This document shows, piece after piece, positions 1-11,030 of a stretch of DNA of 64,000 nucleotides (positions within the stretch are counted from its first letter, which is position 1; the number at the start of each line of letters is the position of its first letter). Made by a program: the position numbers and the translations under genes. Under the pieces are notes generated by a model, which was not told where the DNA came from, made no database searches, and saw nothing but the letters and a program-made list of their open reading frames with translations. The stretch comes from Petrosia ficiformis (taxonomy: Eukaryota; Porifera; Demospongiae; Haplosclerida; Petrosiidae). Location of the stretch: positions 53,857,746 to 53,921,745 of the forward strand of contig OX345636.1 in assembly GCA_947044365.1 (NCBI GenBank). Reading direction: 5' to 3'.

Positions 1-516
1 TGTATGTATGCATATATGTAAGTATGTACATGTATGTACATACATACAAATGTATGTACATGTATGTTTGTATGTACGCATGTACGTACATACATACATT
101 CATATGTATGTATATACAAACATACGAATGTGTGTATGTACGTATGTATTCATGTATGTACATGTGTATTTATATATGCATGTATGTTTGTATGTATGTA
201 TGTACGTATGTATGTATGTACATGCAAACGTATGTATATGTATTTATGTATGCACATATGCACAAGTATATATGTACATATACACGAATGTATCTATGTA
301 CGTAAGCATGTATGTATGTATGTATGTACATATGTATATATGTCTGTATGTATGTATGTATGTATGTACGTACTTACGTATGAATGTACGTATATATGTA
401 AGCATGTATGTATGTATGTACAAATGTACATACATACATTCGTTTGTATGTACATACGTACATACGAATGTATGTATGTACATTTGTACATACATGCAAA
501 CATGTGTATGTTTGTA
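1..516. repeat. TGTA/TACA tetranucleotide array (left part)
   Basis: Nearly every base is an imperfect run of TGTA, TATG or TACA units, with local switches between the two strands of the motif. Open frames here read endless MYVC or HTYI periodic peptides and are not genes. The array resumes after the TIR element that ends at 1096, so both parts were probably one array. Confidence 0.95.
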
Positions 517-1096
517 CAGGAGCCAATAATGACGTTGACCAGAAGTGTAATAGCAATCGCAGTAAATGACCATGCATTTAATTAAATTGGTCGAACAATC
601 TGGATGACCGTCTGTTACTATTTTTAGAACCCACGTATCTACACCTCAATGATCTCCAAGGTTAGTTATGAAAGGAACACATCTGGAAGCAGAAATGGAG
701 TCACCTACTATCAGGAAAGTGACATGCTTTGGGGAAGCCGAGAAATTACTGTTTAGTCCTATTCAAGAGTATTTGACATCATTGCATTCTGTCATTAAAG
801 TGATTGCAGTGAATGCTTCCTACCACTTTGTCAATGGTTTCACTAGGAACATCTTCACAGTCTACAAGAGCCAGAATATCGCTCAATTCTTGTCTCTGTT
901 ATACAGGAAACGTAGTCAATGTAGTATATAGTAGCTGTTCATTTTCTAGAAGCCATATTTAAGGAATGTGTATACATGTAGGTTCTAAAAATACTAAAAG
1001 ACGGTCAGATTGATAGTTTGACCAATTTAATTAAATGCATGGTCGTTTACCACTCCTACTCTTACGCTTTCTGGTCAACGTCATTATGGGCTCCTG
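517..1096 (-). mobile_element. 580-bp TIR element inserted in the TGTA array
   Basis: The ends match as inverted repeats of about 120 bp. The left starts CAGGAGCCAATAATGACG and the right end reads as CAGGAGCCCATAATGACG on the other strand; both continue to a shared TATTTTTAGAACC. GTA flanks both sides, but in a TGTA array this is weak evidence for a target-site duplication. The centre, on the minus strand from an ATG at 955 to about 800, matches the interior of the related element at 21.66 kb and looks like a decayed coding exon (residues VDCEDV, IDKVVGS recognisable). The superfamily is not assigned. Confidence 0.85.
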
Positions 1097-1745
1097 GTAC
1101 GTATGTACATGTACATGTATGGATGAACATACATGCACATGAACCTATATATGTACTTACATATGTATGTATTTATATATTATGTATGTATGTACGTATG
1201 TATGTATTTCTCCATGTATATAATTTATGTATGTACGTATGTATGTATGTCTGTATGTATGTATGTAAGGACATACATACATACGAATGTATGTATGTAT
1301 GTATGTATGCACATATGTATGTACATACATACATAGGAAAGTGTGTTTGTATGTATGTATGAATGTATGTATGTATGTATGTATGTATGCATGTATGTAT
1401 GTTTGTATGTGTGTATGTATGTACATTGAAACATATGTATGTAAGTATGTATGTATGTACGTATGTATGCATATGAACATATGTATGTACTTATGTATGT
1501 ATGTATGTATGTATGTGTGTGTGTGCACATACATACAAATGTATGTATGTACATACATGTTTATGTATATATGTATGTATGCTTGTATATATGTATGTAT
1601 TTATGTATGTATGTATATATGCATGTTTGTATATAGGTATGTATGTACGTATGTACTTACATATGTAAGTATGTACATGCATACAAACATGTGTATGTAC
1701 TTACATACGTGTACATGTATATGTAAGTATGTATGTAACTATGTA
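1097..1745. repeat. TGTA tetranucleotide array (right part)
   Basis: This continues the array of 1-516 on the far side of the TIR element, with imperfect TATG and TGTA units and several motif-strand switches. From 1746 to about 2060 the sequence becomes ordinary AT-rich DNA with no recognisable feature. Confidence 0.95.
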
Positions 1746-2063
1746 TTATTATATTGGAGTTACATACATACATACATGTACATTAATACATACAATGTCA
1801 CATGTATATATGTAATTATATAATAGATATATTTATATATAATATTATACATAATATATACACGCAAAGAAAATGACACATGTATTATACTAATACATAT
1901 CTATAATGTGTATAATTTATATACATGTATAATTATAAATTATGCACGTCATGTTCAAATGGTCAACCATTTACAGTCCATGAAAATGATTTGTTTTATT
2001 AGTCCTGCCACATAAACAGAGAAATTTGTGGTGCTTTGGGCGTGTTTATGTGTGTATATTTGT

Positions 2064-2160
2064 ACACACACACACACACATAAACATGCACACACATGTA
2101 AACACGCACACACACAAACACATACACACCCACACACACACACACACACTCACACACACA
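2064..2160. repeat. (CA)n microsatellite
   Basis: CA repeats interrupted by TA, CATG and AAC steps. Confidence 0.95.
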
Positions 2161-3124
2161 TAAACTAGAGCTAGCACCAAGTAAAGTACTGCCCCCCTTT
2201 TAGGCAAGACATTAAGAAAGGAAAACGAAGGGGTTTTGTAATCACATTGCGTTCTGCACTATGCCTATTTTTATGACTAATAGTTGCTGTTTTTAGGACT
2301 TCTGCTAGTAACAGATCAATAGTTAATTTCTTTAGAATGAAAGATCATGTATCACTAACAAGAGCTACTTCAAACCTGAATTGAAGTAGTGCCTCTATAC
2401 AGGATACAACACAGATAGCTCCGTATGGAATGAGGTTTAACATCGGTAGAGTTACTTTGGAACATAGTGTTCTACAAATAAATCTGTTACACAATTCTTC
2501 CTAATATAAAACTAGTGACATCAAAGTGGTGGCATGAAAGATATAACACTTAGTGGAGAAAGGCTTGATTTATCGATTTGTTTCTCATTGGTTATGGCTG
2601 TCTTGAAATACAATTGATTTTTTCTTGCCATGTTTGTCTCGAGGAGAGAAGATAATTATATAGGAATTATGTAGAAATAATACTAAGCTCTATATATCTC
2701 ATTATCAATATAAATCCATGAATGAATAATCACATCATTAATTTTACATAAATATAATTATACATAACTATGATGATTGGTGTACTGATGCTGTATTGAT
2801 ATATATATACATGTAATTATGATAATGATATATAATATAATTATAGTATGGGGGTGACATCATCCAATAGAAACTCCCATTTGTGGTTAGGTTGTATATA
2901 TAGTATATACTCAAAGCAGATTTATTGTGTGGTATATATGACAACAGTGCAAATACAAGTGTAAATGGAATTAAATTGAGATTCAACAAATTGAGATAAA
3001 GGAATTAAACACAATTGAGAGTTTCTATTGGATGATACCATATATAATAATATAATATAACTGCATGTATTAATCATTATTCTTATTGATATAATCATGT
3101 TAGTCATCTTCTTTCATCCTACAG
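2161..3124 (+). other. Intron 2 (3' part) of NLR unit 0
   Basis: No gene is seen. The part from about 2520 is alignable by eye with 24,660-25,132, the end of intron 2 of NLR unit A, including shared segments around GAGAGAAGATA and ATAATACTAA. It ends with the acceptor ATCCTACAG at 3124. Confidence 0.6.
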
Positions 3125-6100
3125 ACACGGCCCATAAACCTTCCATCATACAACAAACATCATATCAACATTCTCATCCATTGTCAGACTGCAGTAAAAA
3201 ATCCAGGACTGAAACTGATTCTCCTGTATATCGTCTTGGTTCTATACCTACATCTACATCAGCTGAACCATCTCCCAAACAACCTTCTTGTGGTGTGGAT
3301 CGCATTCATATTGTTTCTGCTCCTCATGAGGTAAGGGTATATAAAAACTTCCTCAAAGCTCGTTACCGGAGAAACCGGTTTCCCACATATTTCAAGAAAC
3401 CTTCTCCTTCAATCAAACAATACATAAATCTAGAGTTAGTACACAAGAAGAGAGAAAATAAACAAGAAAGAATTCAGTCAATGACAGCCAAACTTCATGG
3501 AGATGTGATAAAATATAAGAATGATAGAACATCTATTGATATGAAGCAAATTGGTGAAGTAGGTGAAGATCAAAAACTTCCTCGTAATGTACTTATTGAA
3601 GGTGATCCTGGTGTGGGGAAGACTACTTTAGTATGGGAGATGTGTAAAGAATGGGGAGAAGGTACACTACTACAACAATGGGATCTTGTGGTACTAGTAC
3701 AACTTCGTGCTAAGGATATTAGACGTGCTACAAATTTGCGTGATTTCTTTAAGTTTTCTCCAGATTCAGCAGTAAATGAGATTGTTTATCAACATATTCG
3801 TGACACATTTGGAGAACGAGTGCTGATAATTTTTGATGGTTATGATGAATTATCGAAATTTCAGAAGACTGAAACTTCAATATTTAATCAAATACTTGAA
3901 AGCACATTACTTCCCTCTGCATCAGTAATAGTGACAAGTCGTCCTGTGGCAGGTGCAACTCTTCCTGATGCTTTCAAGGATCACACACAACAACACATTG
4001 AAGTTTTGGGATTTACAAAAAGAGATATTGACAAGTATATTAGATGTAAATTTTCTGACGATTCAGATTTATTACAATGTTTCAAAGAGTATATGTCATC
4101 TCACCAGTTCATCTTGACACTTATGTATGTTCCTCTTCATTGTGCAATAGTAACTGACTTGTATCAGATGAACTGGAGGAAAGGAAAGAGAGATTTTGCA
4201 CCAAAGACTGTCACACAACTCTATACTTGCTTTCTTCATTCACTATTGGAACGATATCTTGATGATCATTCCATCTATGGACCACAGCGACTCAGTATTG
4301 AAAAGTTATCTAACTTGCCAATAGATGTGTATGATGATTTGATGAAGCTTGCTCAACTGGCTGCTAAAGGTATTGAAGAGAAACAGTATGTATTTGATGA
4401 CCTCACCTGTAACACTCTAAGTCTAATGCAGAGTGTTGATGATAATGAGTCACACAAGTCTAAGTCAACATCATATGGTTTCCTTCATCTAACATTACAG
4501 GAGTATCTTGCTGCTCTCTACTGGTCCACATTCCCATCTGATAATACATCTCATTTGTTCTTAGAATCATCATTGTTACCAGTATCAACATTTATCAAAA
4601 CAAATGGTGAATTTCGCAATGTTCATTTGCCTGCATTACTTTTCTATGCTGGTTTAACGAAAGTTAAAGGAACACCATTAGAAGAAATCCTGTCAAACAA
4701 TGATTCTTGCACTTACAATTTTCTTTGTTTACTTTTTGAAACACTAGACAGAAAATATATATCATCAGTATTAACAGATAGGACTTATGGAATTTCAGTG
4801 AAATCACACATGGAATCTTACGTCACAGGATATGGTATTGCTAGCAGTTCTTCTACAGCATTGTGGGATATTTATATCAATGAAACGCTATTTGTTAAAA
4901 CTCTAGTTGATGGTGTTAATCATGCCACAAGTAATGATGGAGGAAGTATAGAATCGTTAAGTATTGGGGGAGGGGTTTTAAATTCCAAGCATTTAGTATT
5001 ATTATCTCAACTTTGGCAACACATGACAAAACTCACAAATCTTGATTTGTCTCTGGATAGTATTTCTCATGATACCTTTGAAAAGCAATCATTTGGATTC
5101 TGTCCTGCATTGAAAAACATTCGTATGCACGCTAAAAAGAGAGTACCATCTTTAAACGTTTTACAACTTTTTCTTGCATTTCCAAAAATAATTAGTCTTC
5201 ATCTTAACAGTGTTGTTGTAGATGACGCAGTGAGTACTGGACTAACAAATGCTGTAACTATAAAATCTTTGAAGTTCACTGAATGTGATATTGTAATTGA
5301 TAGACAAGATGTATTGACAGAAAACAGTACATTAGGAAATTTCACTTCTGCTCTAATTGCCCAACCATTAGCTGAAAAACTACATTATAATACACAAATA
5401 GAATTATTACATCTAAGAGATATCGCAGACTCTAAAGCTTTCAATATATTGATGTTGGAATTAATAAAAAACAAGTCAGTGTCATCATTAGAACTGCGGG
5501 ATGTCAAACTGGATGTCGAAGGAGGCAGAACACTGAGCAAAATTACAACTTTAAGAAAAATGAAAATATGGGATTCCATTGATGTTGTTCAACCATTAGC
5601 TGAAGGATTACAATACAACACAGGACTAAAATCATTAGAATTAAATAATCTCTGTGACAGTGAAGTTAATAATACATTGATGTCTGGATTAATACAAAAC
5701 AACTCAGTGTCATCATTAGAACTGGTCGATGTCAAATTGGATGTTGAAGGAGGCAGAACACTAAGAGATGTAATGAGAGTGAATACTACCTTAAGAAAAA
5801 TGAAAATATATAATTCCATTGATTCTATTGATGTTGCTCAACCCTTAGCTGAAGGATTACAATACAACACACGCGTTCATACACTATTATTACTTCGCAT
5901 AAATACTAGTGGTGTAATAACAATATTGATTGAAGGACTATCATGTAATAATACAATTAAAACCTTAGTGTTAGATTATAATAGTATGACTATTGAAGAC
6001 TATCGACTACTGAATAATAGTATTCTCAAGAAGAACCAAACGTTGGAAAATATTGTCATCTATAATACAAATTATCATGATCACCTTACTGAAGAATTAT

Positions 6101-6307
6101 CAGATGGTTTATCAGTAAATATTGGATTAAAGAATATTGTCGTATACTCTTCTGATCTTTCCTGTACTGATGCTAAGATGTTAGCTGACAGTGTAATGAA
6201 GAACATCAATAACATAATCAATATAACATTACCTGACCTGTGTTCACACGATCTGTCAGTATATTCATATCCTAAAGACAGAGTCAAGTACATGAGATAT
6301 GATCAAG
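3125..6307 (+). CDS. NLR unit 0, NACHT-LRR exon (intact)
   Basis: One open exon of about 1060 codons encodes the NACHT and LRR part of an NLR protein, a cytoplasmic STAND-type ATPase immune receptor. After a Ser/Lys-rich linker come the Walker A motif GDPGVGKTT (3601-3627), Walker B LIIFDGYDEL (about 3823-3852), the sensor-type segment VIVTSRP (about 3928-3948) and the NACHT-tail motif FLHLTLQEYLAALYW (about 4480-4524). From about 4900 to 6250 there are leucine-rich repeats, partly made of a repeated unit of about 225-250 bp containing DVKLDVEGGRTL and QPLAEGLQYNT. Acceptor CCTACAG precedes 3125, and donor G|GTATGT follows 6307, just before a TAG reached by read-through. Entry and exit phases are both 1. 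The CARD and linker exons of this copy are not in the window. It is the only NACHT-LRR exon here without frameshifts, so it is the best functional candidate. Confidence 0.9.
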
Positions 6308-6695
6308 GTATGTAGTTTAGGTAATTGGCTATTACACACATTACAAATACACTGATCATCTACTAATCACTACCTTTACATACTTATATAATGTATGATC
6401 AGGTGTATATCCCACTGATCTAATGTACACTGCACTAATTATCTACACATAATAGTCACTGATTAATGAACTCTTTTGGCATAATTGTATCAAATCATTT
6501 TAAAATGTCAAGTTTTATACTTAATAATAATGGTTTGTCAGGTGACTGCATTCACCTCCATTCTGAGTATAATCTCCTGTATGTATAAAATACAAGTAAG
6601 TGAATCTTCTCAGTGAAGTTGTTTGTTTTAAAATTAATTGTAATGGTCAACAAATCCACTAAAATTAATAATTATACATATATTCTTTTCAACAG

Positions 6696-6730
6696 TTTTA
6701 GAGTATATGAAGTCCTTATGGAAGTCATGA
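6696..6730 (+). CDS. NLR unit 0, last coding exon
   Basis: A tiny exon after the acceptor TTTTCAACAG completes the frame left at 6307 and encodes VLEYMKSLWKS followed by TGA. The same exon, with the same phase and an ending of KSLWK-S/L, lies at the same place after the other two LRR exons (28,650 and 49,746). That conservation is why I prefer splicing over stopping at the TAG just after the 6307 donor. Confidence 0.75.
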
Positions 6731-6959
6731 GCTCACCTTCAGTTCTATAATATACAGGTATGATAAAATGAACACTTTCAATACTAACCATTATCACTAT
6801 TGATTATGTATATAATTATGTTTATCATTTTTTCAGGTATTCCCGTAGACATTACAACTATACTGTACTATCTGATATGACAAGAAGACTTTGATTCAAT
6901 CTTGTTAATATTTGAAGTAAATTAGTGTTATTATAATTATTTGCCTTTATATTTTAATG

Positions 6960-7178
6960 AAGTGTTTAAATCTCTTTGGAGTTTTCATATCATTGTAACT
7001 GACATCAGCATATGAGAATTGGAATGTGATTGGGAACTGGTATGAAACATCAACCATTAGTTTAGTGAGGTCTGTTTTACTAGACTGGTTCTTCTATGCA
7101 ATATATCGTATAATAGCAATTGGGAACACGTTCTTCAAATCCACTTGATGGAGTATACATTGTCACTACTTTTTGAAT
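6960..7178 (-). pseudogene. Myosin-V DIL-domain tail, last exon relic (unit 0 copy)
   Basis: On the minus strand after the acceptor CACAG, the sequence encodes IQKVVTMYTPSSGFEERV and then DVSYQFP. This corresponds to the C-terminal end of the class-V myosin cargo-binding (DIL or dilute) domain, whose family signature is LYTPxxxFEERV followed by FPVTFPF. A 1-nt insertion after GTTCCC (7119-7122 area) and a TAG inside the AKKNQ segment break it. It faces the NLR gene tail to tail. It is the downstream end of the relic whose other exons lie at 8300-8460, 10,593-10,678 and 10,882-11,030. Confidence 0.75.
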
Positions 7179-8299
7179 CTGTGGATTATAATAATAATCA
7201 TTATAACACTAAAATCAACTGTTATAATAATGGAAGCCATAGTTATAACATCATACCACTTTTTCTCTATATGTGGTACATTAAGTAACACCATGGTGTT
7301 ATATCGTTGCAGCCCACAAGGAGGTAAATTCTGCTTCGTACTTTAAGTAAGCACATGAAATAATTAGAGTATATTTGACCCTCCCCTTCGAGATGGATAC
7401 AGTAAATGGTTTGGAAACATTTCTGTTCGTGTGTCTGACCCTGCTGTACCTCAAAAACTGGACACTCCCGGAATTCTATACTTGGCATGTATACACTCCT
7501 CCAAATTGGCAAGAACGAGTGCTCACTAATATTTTCTCCACTATACTAGAAACTATCAAAAAAGGCAAGTAAACTGCTAGGTATGGCTTCTTTCAATCTT
7601 CAAGACTCTTCCTGCATCTAACGAAGCATGCATTTTACATCACAGGCTGTGTTAACAACTCCTCTTTCCAATAAAGCATGTTAGAAACTTTGAACATGTA
7701 TACTTCGAAAGTTATAAAGCTGACAAAAGTTTCATGAAACACCCAGCCCATAATTATAGCATAAATTAACTTGTCTATAACAACTAGGGGAGGGAGATTC
7801 ATGCAACCTTCAGTTGCTCTATATTTGGTACTGTACTACTATGATAATCTGTGTAATTTATATACTACCTAGTGTAGTACCAAATATACTCTAATTATTT
7901 TATGCTGGCATTTAGAAGCATGAACCGTCAGTTCATTCTATATGGCTTGCGTAGCACAAATCCCATATAGCATAGGACTGAGTATATACACTCAATGATA
8001 TTCATATCACATTTATATATACGGCTAAACTAAAAGTATGGAAAGTACATGTGCTCAGACTAAAAACATGGAAGTGTCTTTCAGCAGTAGCTCAGCATGC
8101 ACATGCCTCTAGTAGTGAGTCTACAGGTAGTAGTGTAAACTGTGTTACAGTTAGTGATACTGATGTCAATGTACATGAAAAAGAAGACTGAACTTTCAAC
8201 TAAATCGACCAGGACTAACTGTACTGAATAACTGAATGCATATGGTAACCATAACGTTTTGAAATCTATAATTACAGATGTTGTGTGGTTGCTTCTAGA
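7179..8299. other. Intron-like AT-rich DNA of the myosin-tail relic
   Basis: No gene is seen. Segments at 7360-7560 match 29,310-29,520 in the block after unit A. A small palindrome around 7820-7903 (arms containing TATATTTGGTACT) is related to the one at 50,548-50,642. Confidence 0.5.
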
Positions 8300-8460
8300 G
8301 GTCTCTGAGATCATTATAATTGAGTTTGGACAATTAACACTCACTTAGCTTTCTTGTTTGTATCACTAGATGAAGCATAGAGATCACACTACCATCCATT
8401 CATGCATCATCTATTAATCCATTCTCTCTTACCCATTCCTCTAATATGTTCAGATTATAT
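8300..8460 (-). pseudogene. Myosin-V DIL-domain exon relic (unit 0 copy)
   Basis: After the acceptor TTATGCAG the minus strand encodes YNLNILEEWVRENG, the DIL-domain motif YNxxxLEEWLR. An in-frame TGA then replaces the AAGTTA seen in the related exon at 51,695-51,885. The second half of the exon, including its donor, has been deleted. Start phase fits the AG left over from the exon at 10,593. Confidence 0.75.
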
Positions 8461-8474
8461 CTGCATAATAAAAT

Positions 8475-10256
8475 CAGACATGGGGTAATAGTATTATCTA
8501 ATAGTAATAATTTATTAATATAATAGTAAAGATTACTTGATACAGTGTAATAGTAATAGACAAAGACTCTTCTGTAATGGTAATTGTAATAGCAAATGCA
8601 CAATATAATAGAGCTCTGATTGATAATTATCACTAGTACATGTGTCAAGATATAAGCAACAAAACAGGACAAAGTATTGCAATGCAATGCATGCAGCATC
8701 AATTGATTTACACCTTTGTGACACCTACTTTGTTCATGTGACAAGTGCACATGTACAGTAAAATCAGTAGTTATAATTGGGCTCGCTGCGCCTACCCGTG
8801 GGCGAGTCTTTAGCACTTTGGTTGTCATTCTGTCATTCATTCATTCATTCATTTATTCTGTCCCAACTTATTTAATTTAAGCGTCGATTTAAAAGACTTG
8901 ATAGAGTAGAGAAAAAAGTTTGTCAAAATCGTATTGAAAAAAGATTTGCCACAGTCGTTGTTTTAGCAAGTTATTGATTCATTCCTTCCCAACTTTTTTT
9001 ACTTTGAACAGTTAGAACTTCAAACGCATACCTCCCACAGCCACCAAACTTTCTGATCTGTTCAAAAACATGGTCTTCCATTGCTCTGTTGTTAAACAGT
9101 TGTTTTTATAACAAAGTAAACTGTATGAAAAGTTACTTAGAATGGAAAATGCTATAATCACTACAGATCCTAGCCACATGCTTTAAGTTAAGCGTCGATT
9201 TAAAGACTTGATAGAGTACAGAAAGAAGTTTATCAAAATCATATTGAAAAAAGATTTGCCACAGACATTGTTTTAGCAAGTTACAGACTCATACATTCTA
9301 TCTCTGTAGTCTGTAAGCTCTCCAGTTTCTACCATTTACTTGCAATAACCCAGACTCTCGGCCACACCCAATGTAATCACGTGAGATCAAGCGTGGAGGT
9401 CAGTTTAGAGCAATACCTTCCTTTCTGAACTGGTCGCTATTATTGAACTTTTGTTGGACTTTCAAATTACATATATTTGAACTGTAAGTTCAATGCTTTT
9501 GCTCATTGTAGTTGTAACAATGTACAATTCATTATAGGATAATTATCTTTAGTAACTGACAGTTGTGGCATAGATATTTTGGTAATGAATGAGGTAATGA
9601 ATATTTGTCAGAAGAGTATATTATGTAATTTGACTGTAAGTAATATAGTTATTATACTAGTTCAAAGCAGTATAGCTGATGGAGAATCATTCTTAGTCAT
9701 CTTCCATGTGTTTATATTTATCAGAAATAATCTTAGCCAGTCTAGCCACAAAAAACTTTCTCAACCAACTTTATATAAACAACAAATTCAAATTTAAGCT
9801 TGTTACTTTCTCTCTTGCATCTCATTTATTTAATTGTTGCAATTGCAACCTATCCTTAAGCTACAGCGGCAAGGCTATGCACCAAAGGTGCTTCATAGTT
9901 ACAAGAGCAGTTGAGTTCTCCAGCTGGTAGCCTGCTACAGGTTTGTAATGGAAAACAATTTCTCATTTCGTTCATTTTCAATCACCCAAAATACTGAGGG
10001 TAACTCAAATACTGAGGTTAAGTTTTTGTTATATGCAATACCTCAGCTGATATACCTTGCATGTAATAGTAATTGTAATAATTATAATACTGTTATAATT
10101 GGCATAACATTTTAAGTAATAGTAATAGTAATATAAAATATCTCAAGTAATATAATACATATTACATTGGTTTTATTTGTCCATGTAATAGTAATAGTAA
10201 TAGAAATAATTTCCAAGTAATAGTAATTATATTAAATGTAATAGACCCCATGTCTG
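8475..10256. mobile_element. 1.78-kb non-autonomous hAT-like element
   Basis: Ends are inverted repeats CAGACATGGGGT and ACCCCATGTCTG. They are flanked by an 8-bp near-duplicate (AATAAAAT at 8467-8474, AATAGAAT at 10,257-10,264), the size typical of hAT elements. Both ends carry subterminal runs of TAATAGTAAT units. The unit C copy of this locus (around 51,885-51,910) lacks the element and shows the joined flanks. No transposase is seen. Two direct repeats of about 108 bp lie inside, at 8876-8983 and 9185-9293. Confidence 0.8.
8876..9293. repeat. Pair of ~108-bp direct repeats inside the hAT-like element
   Basis: The segment starting TTAAGCGTCGATTTAAA at 8876 recurs at 9185 with few differences (GACTTGATAGAGTA, GATTTGCCACAG and TTTTAGCAAGTTA are all shared). 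The spacing is about 309 bp. Confidence 0.8.
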
Positions 10257-10278
10257 AATAGAATATGTACACACATAA

Positions 10279-10372
10279 TTAAACACTTCCATATAACAAC
10301 CCTACATAAGTATAGCTAGAGTATAAAAGCAAAAATGACAAAAAAGATATACTTATGTAGAGAAGCAGTTAG
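10279..10372. mobile_element. Small MITE with TIR CACTTCCATATAAC / ACTTATGTAG
   Basis: A palindromic segment whose ends resemble those of the element at 52,496-52,924 and the remnant around 51,915-52,318. The unit 0 copy is the undisrupted short form. Confidence 0.5.
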
Positions 10373-10592
10373 TATATATACTATTTATTGACTACTTAAA
10401 ATAGGAAGTACAAATGAGTATCCAGGAAGAGATAGTACTTATATAATTATAAATATCAAAATTGTTAGTTTCTTATACAAAAGAGATAAAACATTAAGGG
10501 TTTGAAATCTTTGAATGCATGTGACAGTCACATGTCATTGTAATATAATTATGCATGTAACAGATATATATATATATATATACTATACTAAC

Positions 10593-10678
10593 CTCATTTG
10601 TACTCCTCTTGACCAATGACACATATCTTTATGTAATAACAAGTGATTTAACATACTAGCATTAATGAAATAAAATAT
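10593..10678 (-). pseudogene. Myosin-V DIL-domain exon (unit 0 copy)
   Basis: Minus-strand exon between the acceptor CCCTTTCAG and the donor G|GTTAGT. It encodes IFYFINASMLNHLLLHKDMC and then HWSRGVQMR. The class-V myosin family pattern at this place is a FINxxxLNxLLLRKDMCxW stretch directly before YNxxxLEEW. The exon itself is open and ends in AG, which pairs with the first base of the next exon at 8460 to make Arg. Flanking exons are broken, so the locus is a pseudogene. Confidence 0.8.
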
Positions 10679-10739
10679 CTGAAAGGGAATATACAATATA
10701 ATATGAAACACTTAATAGCTATAATTATATTAATGTATA

Positions 10740-10742
<3 letters not shown>

Positions 10743-10790
<48 letters not shown>

Positions 10791-10825
10791 TGAATAATAA
10801 TATGAATAATAATAATTATATGAAT
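10743..10825. repeat. (AAT)n microsatellite
   Basis: An uninterrupted AAT run, then ATG-interrupted units. Confidence 0.95.
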
Positions 10826-10881
10826 AAACTCAAGCATTTAATCAAAAATGTCTTCTTCCAAACAGTTGATAATATACATAC

Positions 10882-11030
10882 CTGTTTAAAAATCTGACTG
10901 ATGAGATTTGGTTGAACAAAAGAGGTTTTTAATGCTTGTAGAACTTCAGTCAATTACTTTCAATGTCCTCCACAGTCGCCCTCACTTTAGTCACACTCTC
11001 TAGTAACTTACGAAGACCACCTGGTTTTGT
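10882..11030 (-). pseudogene. Myosin-V DIL-domain exon relic, upstream part
   Basis: The minus strand encodes GGLRKLLESVTKVRATVEDI, then after a 1-nt deletion LTEVLQALKTSFVQPN and LISQIFKQ. A donor CAG|GTATGT follows. The xxIxxQVFKQ end followed by the FYFIN exon is the order found in myosin-V DIL domains. The 5' boundary is uncertain. Nothing convincingly myosin-like is seen further upstream (11,050-12,540). Confidence 0.65.

Noticed and set aside
1..1823. Many long open frames on both strands reading MYVC/HTYI-type periodic peptides (also 60.4-64 kb)
   Set aside because: They are translations of TGTA tetranucleotide arrays, which have no stops in several frames. There is no domain, splice signal or conservation.
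6308..6315. Ending the NLR proteins at the TAG just after the LRR exon (EGM-stop or QGM-stop)
   Set aside because: All three copies have a GTATGT donor at the same place and a phase-matched KSLWK-ending exon downstream.
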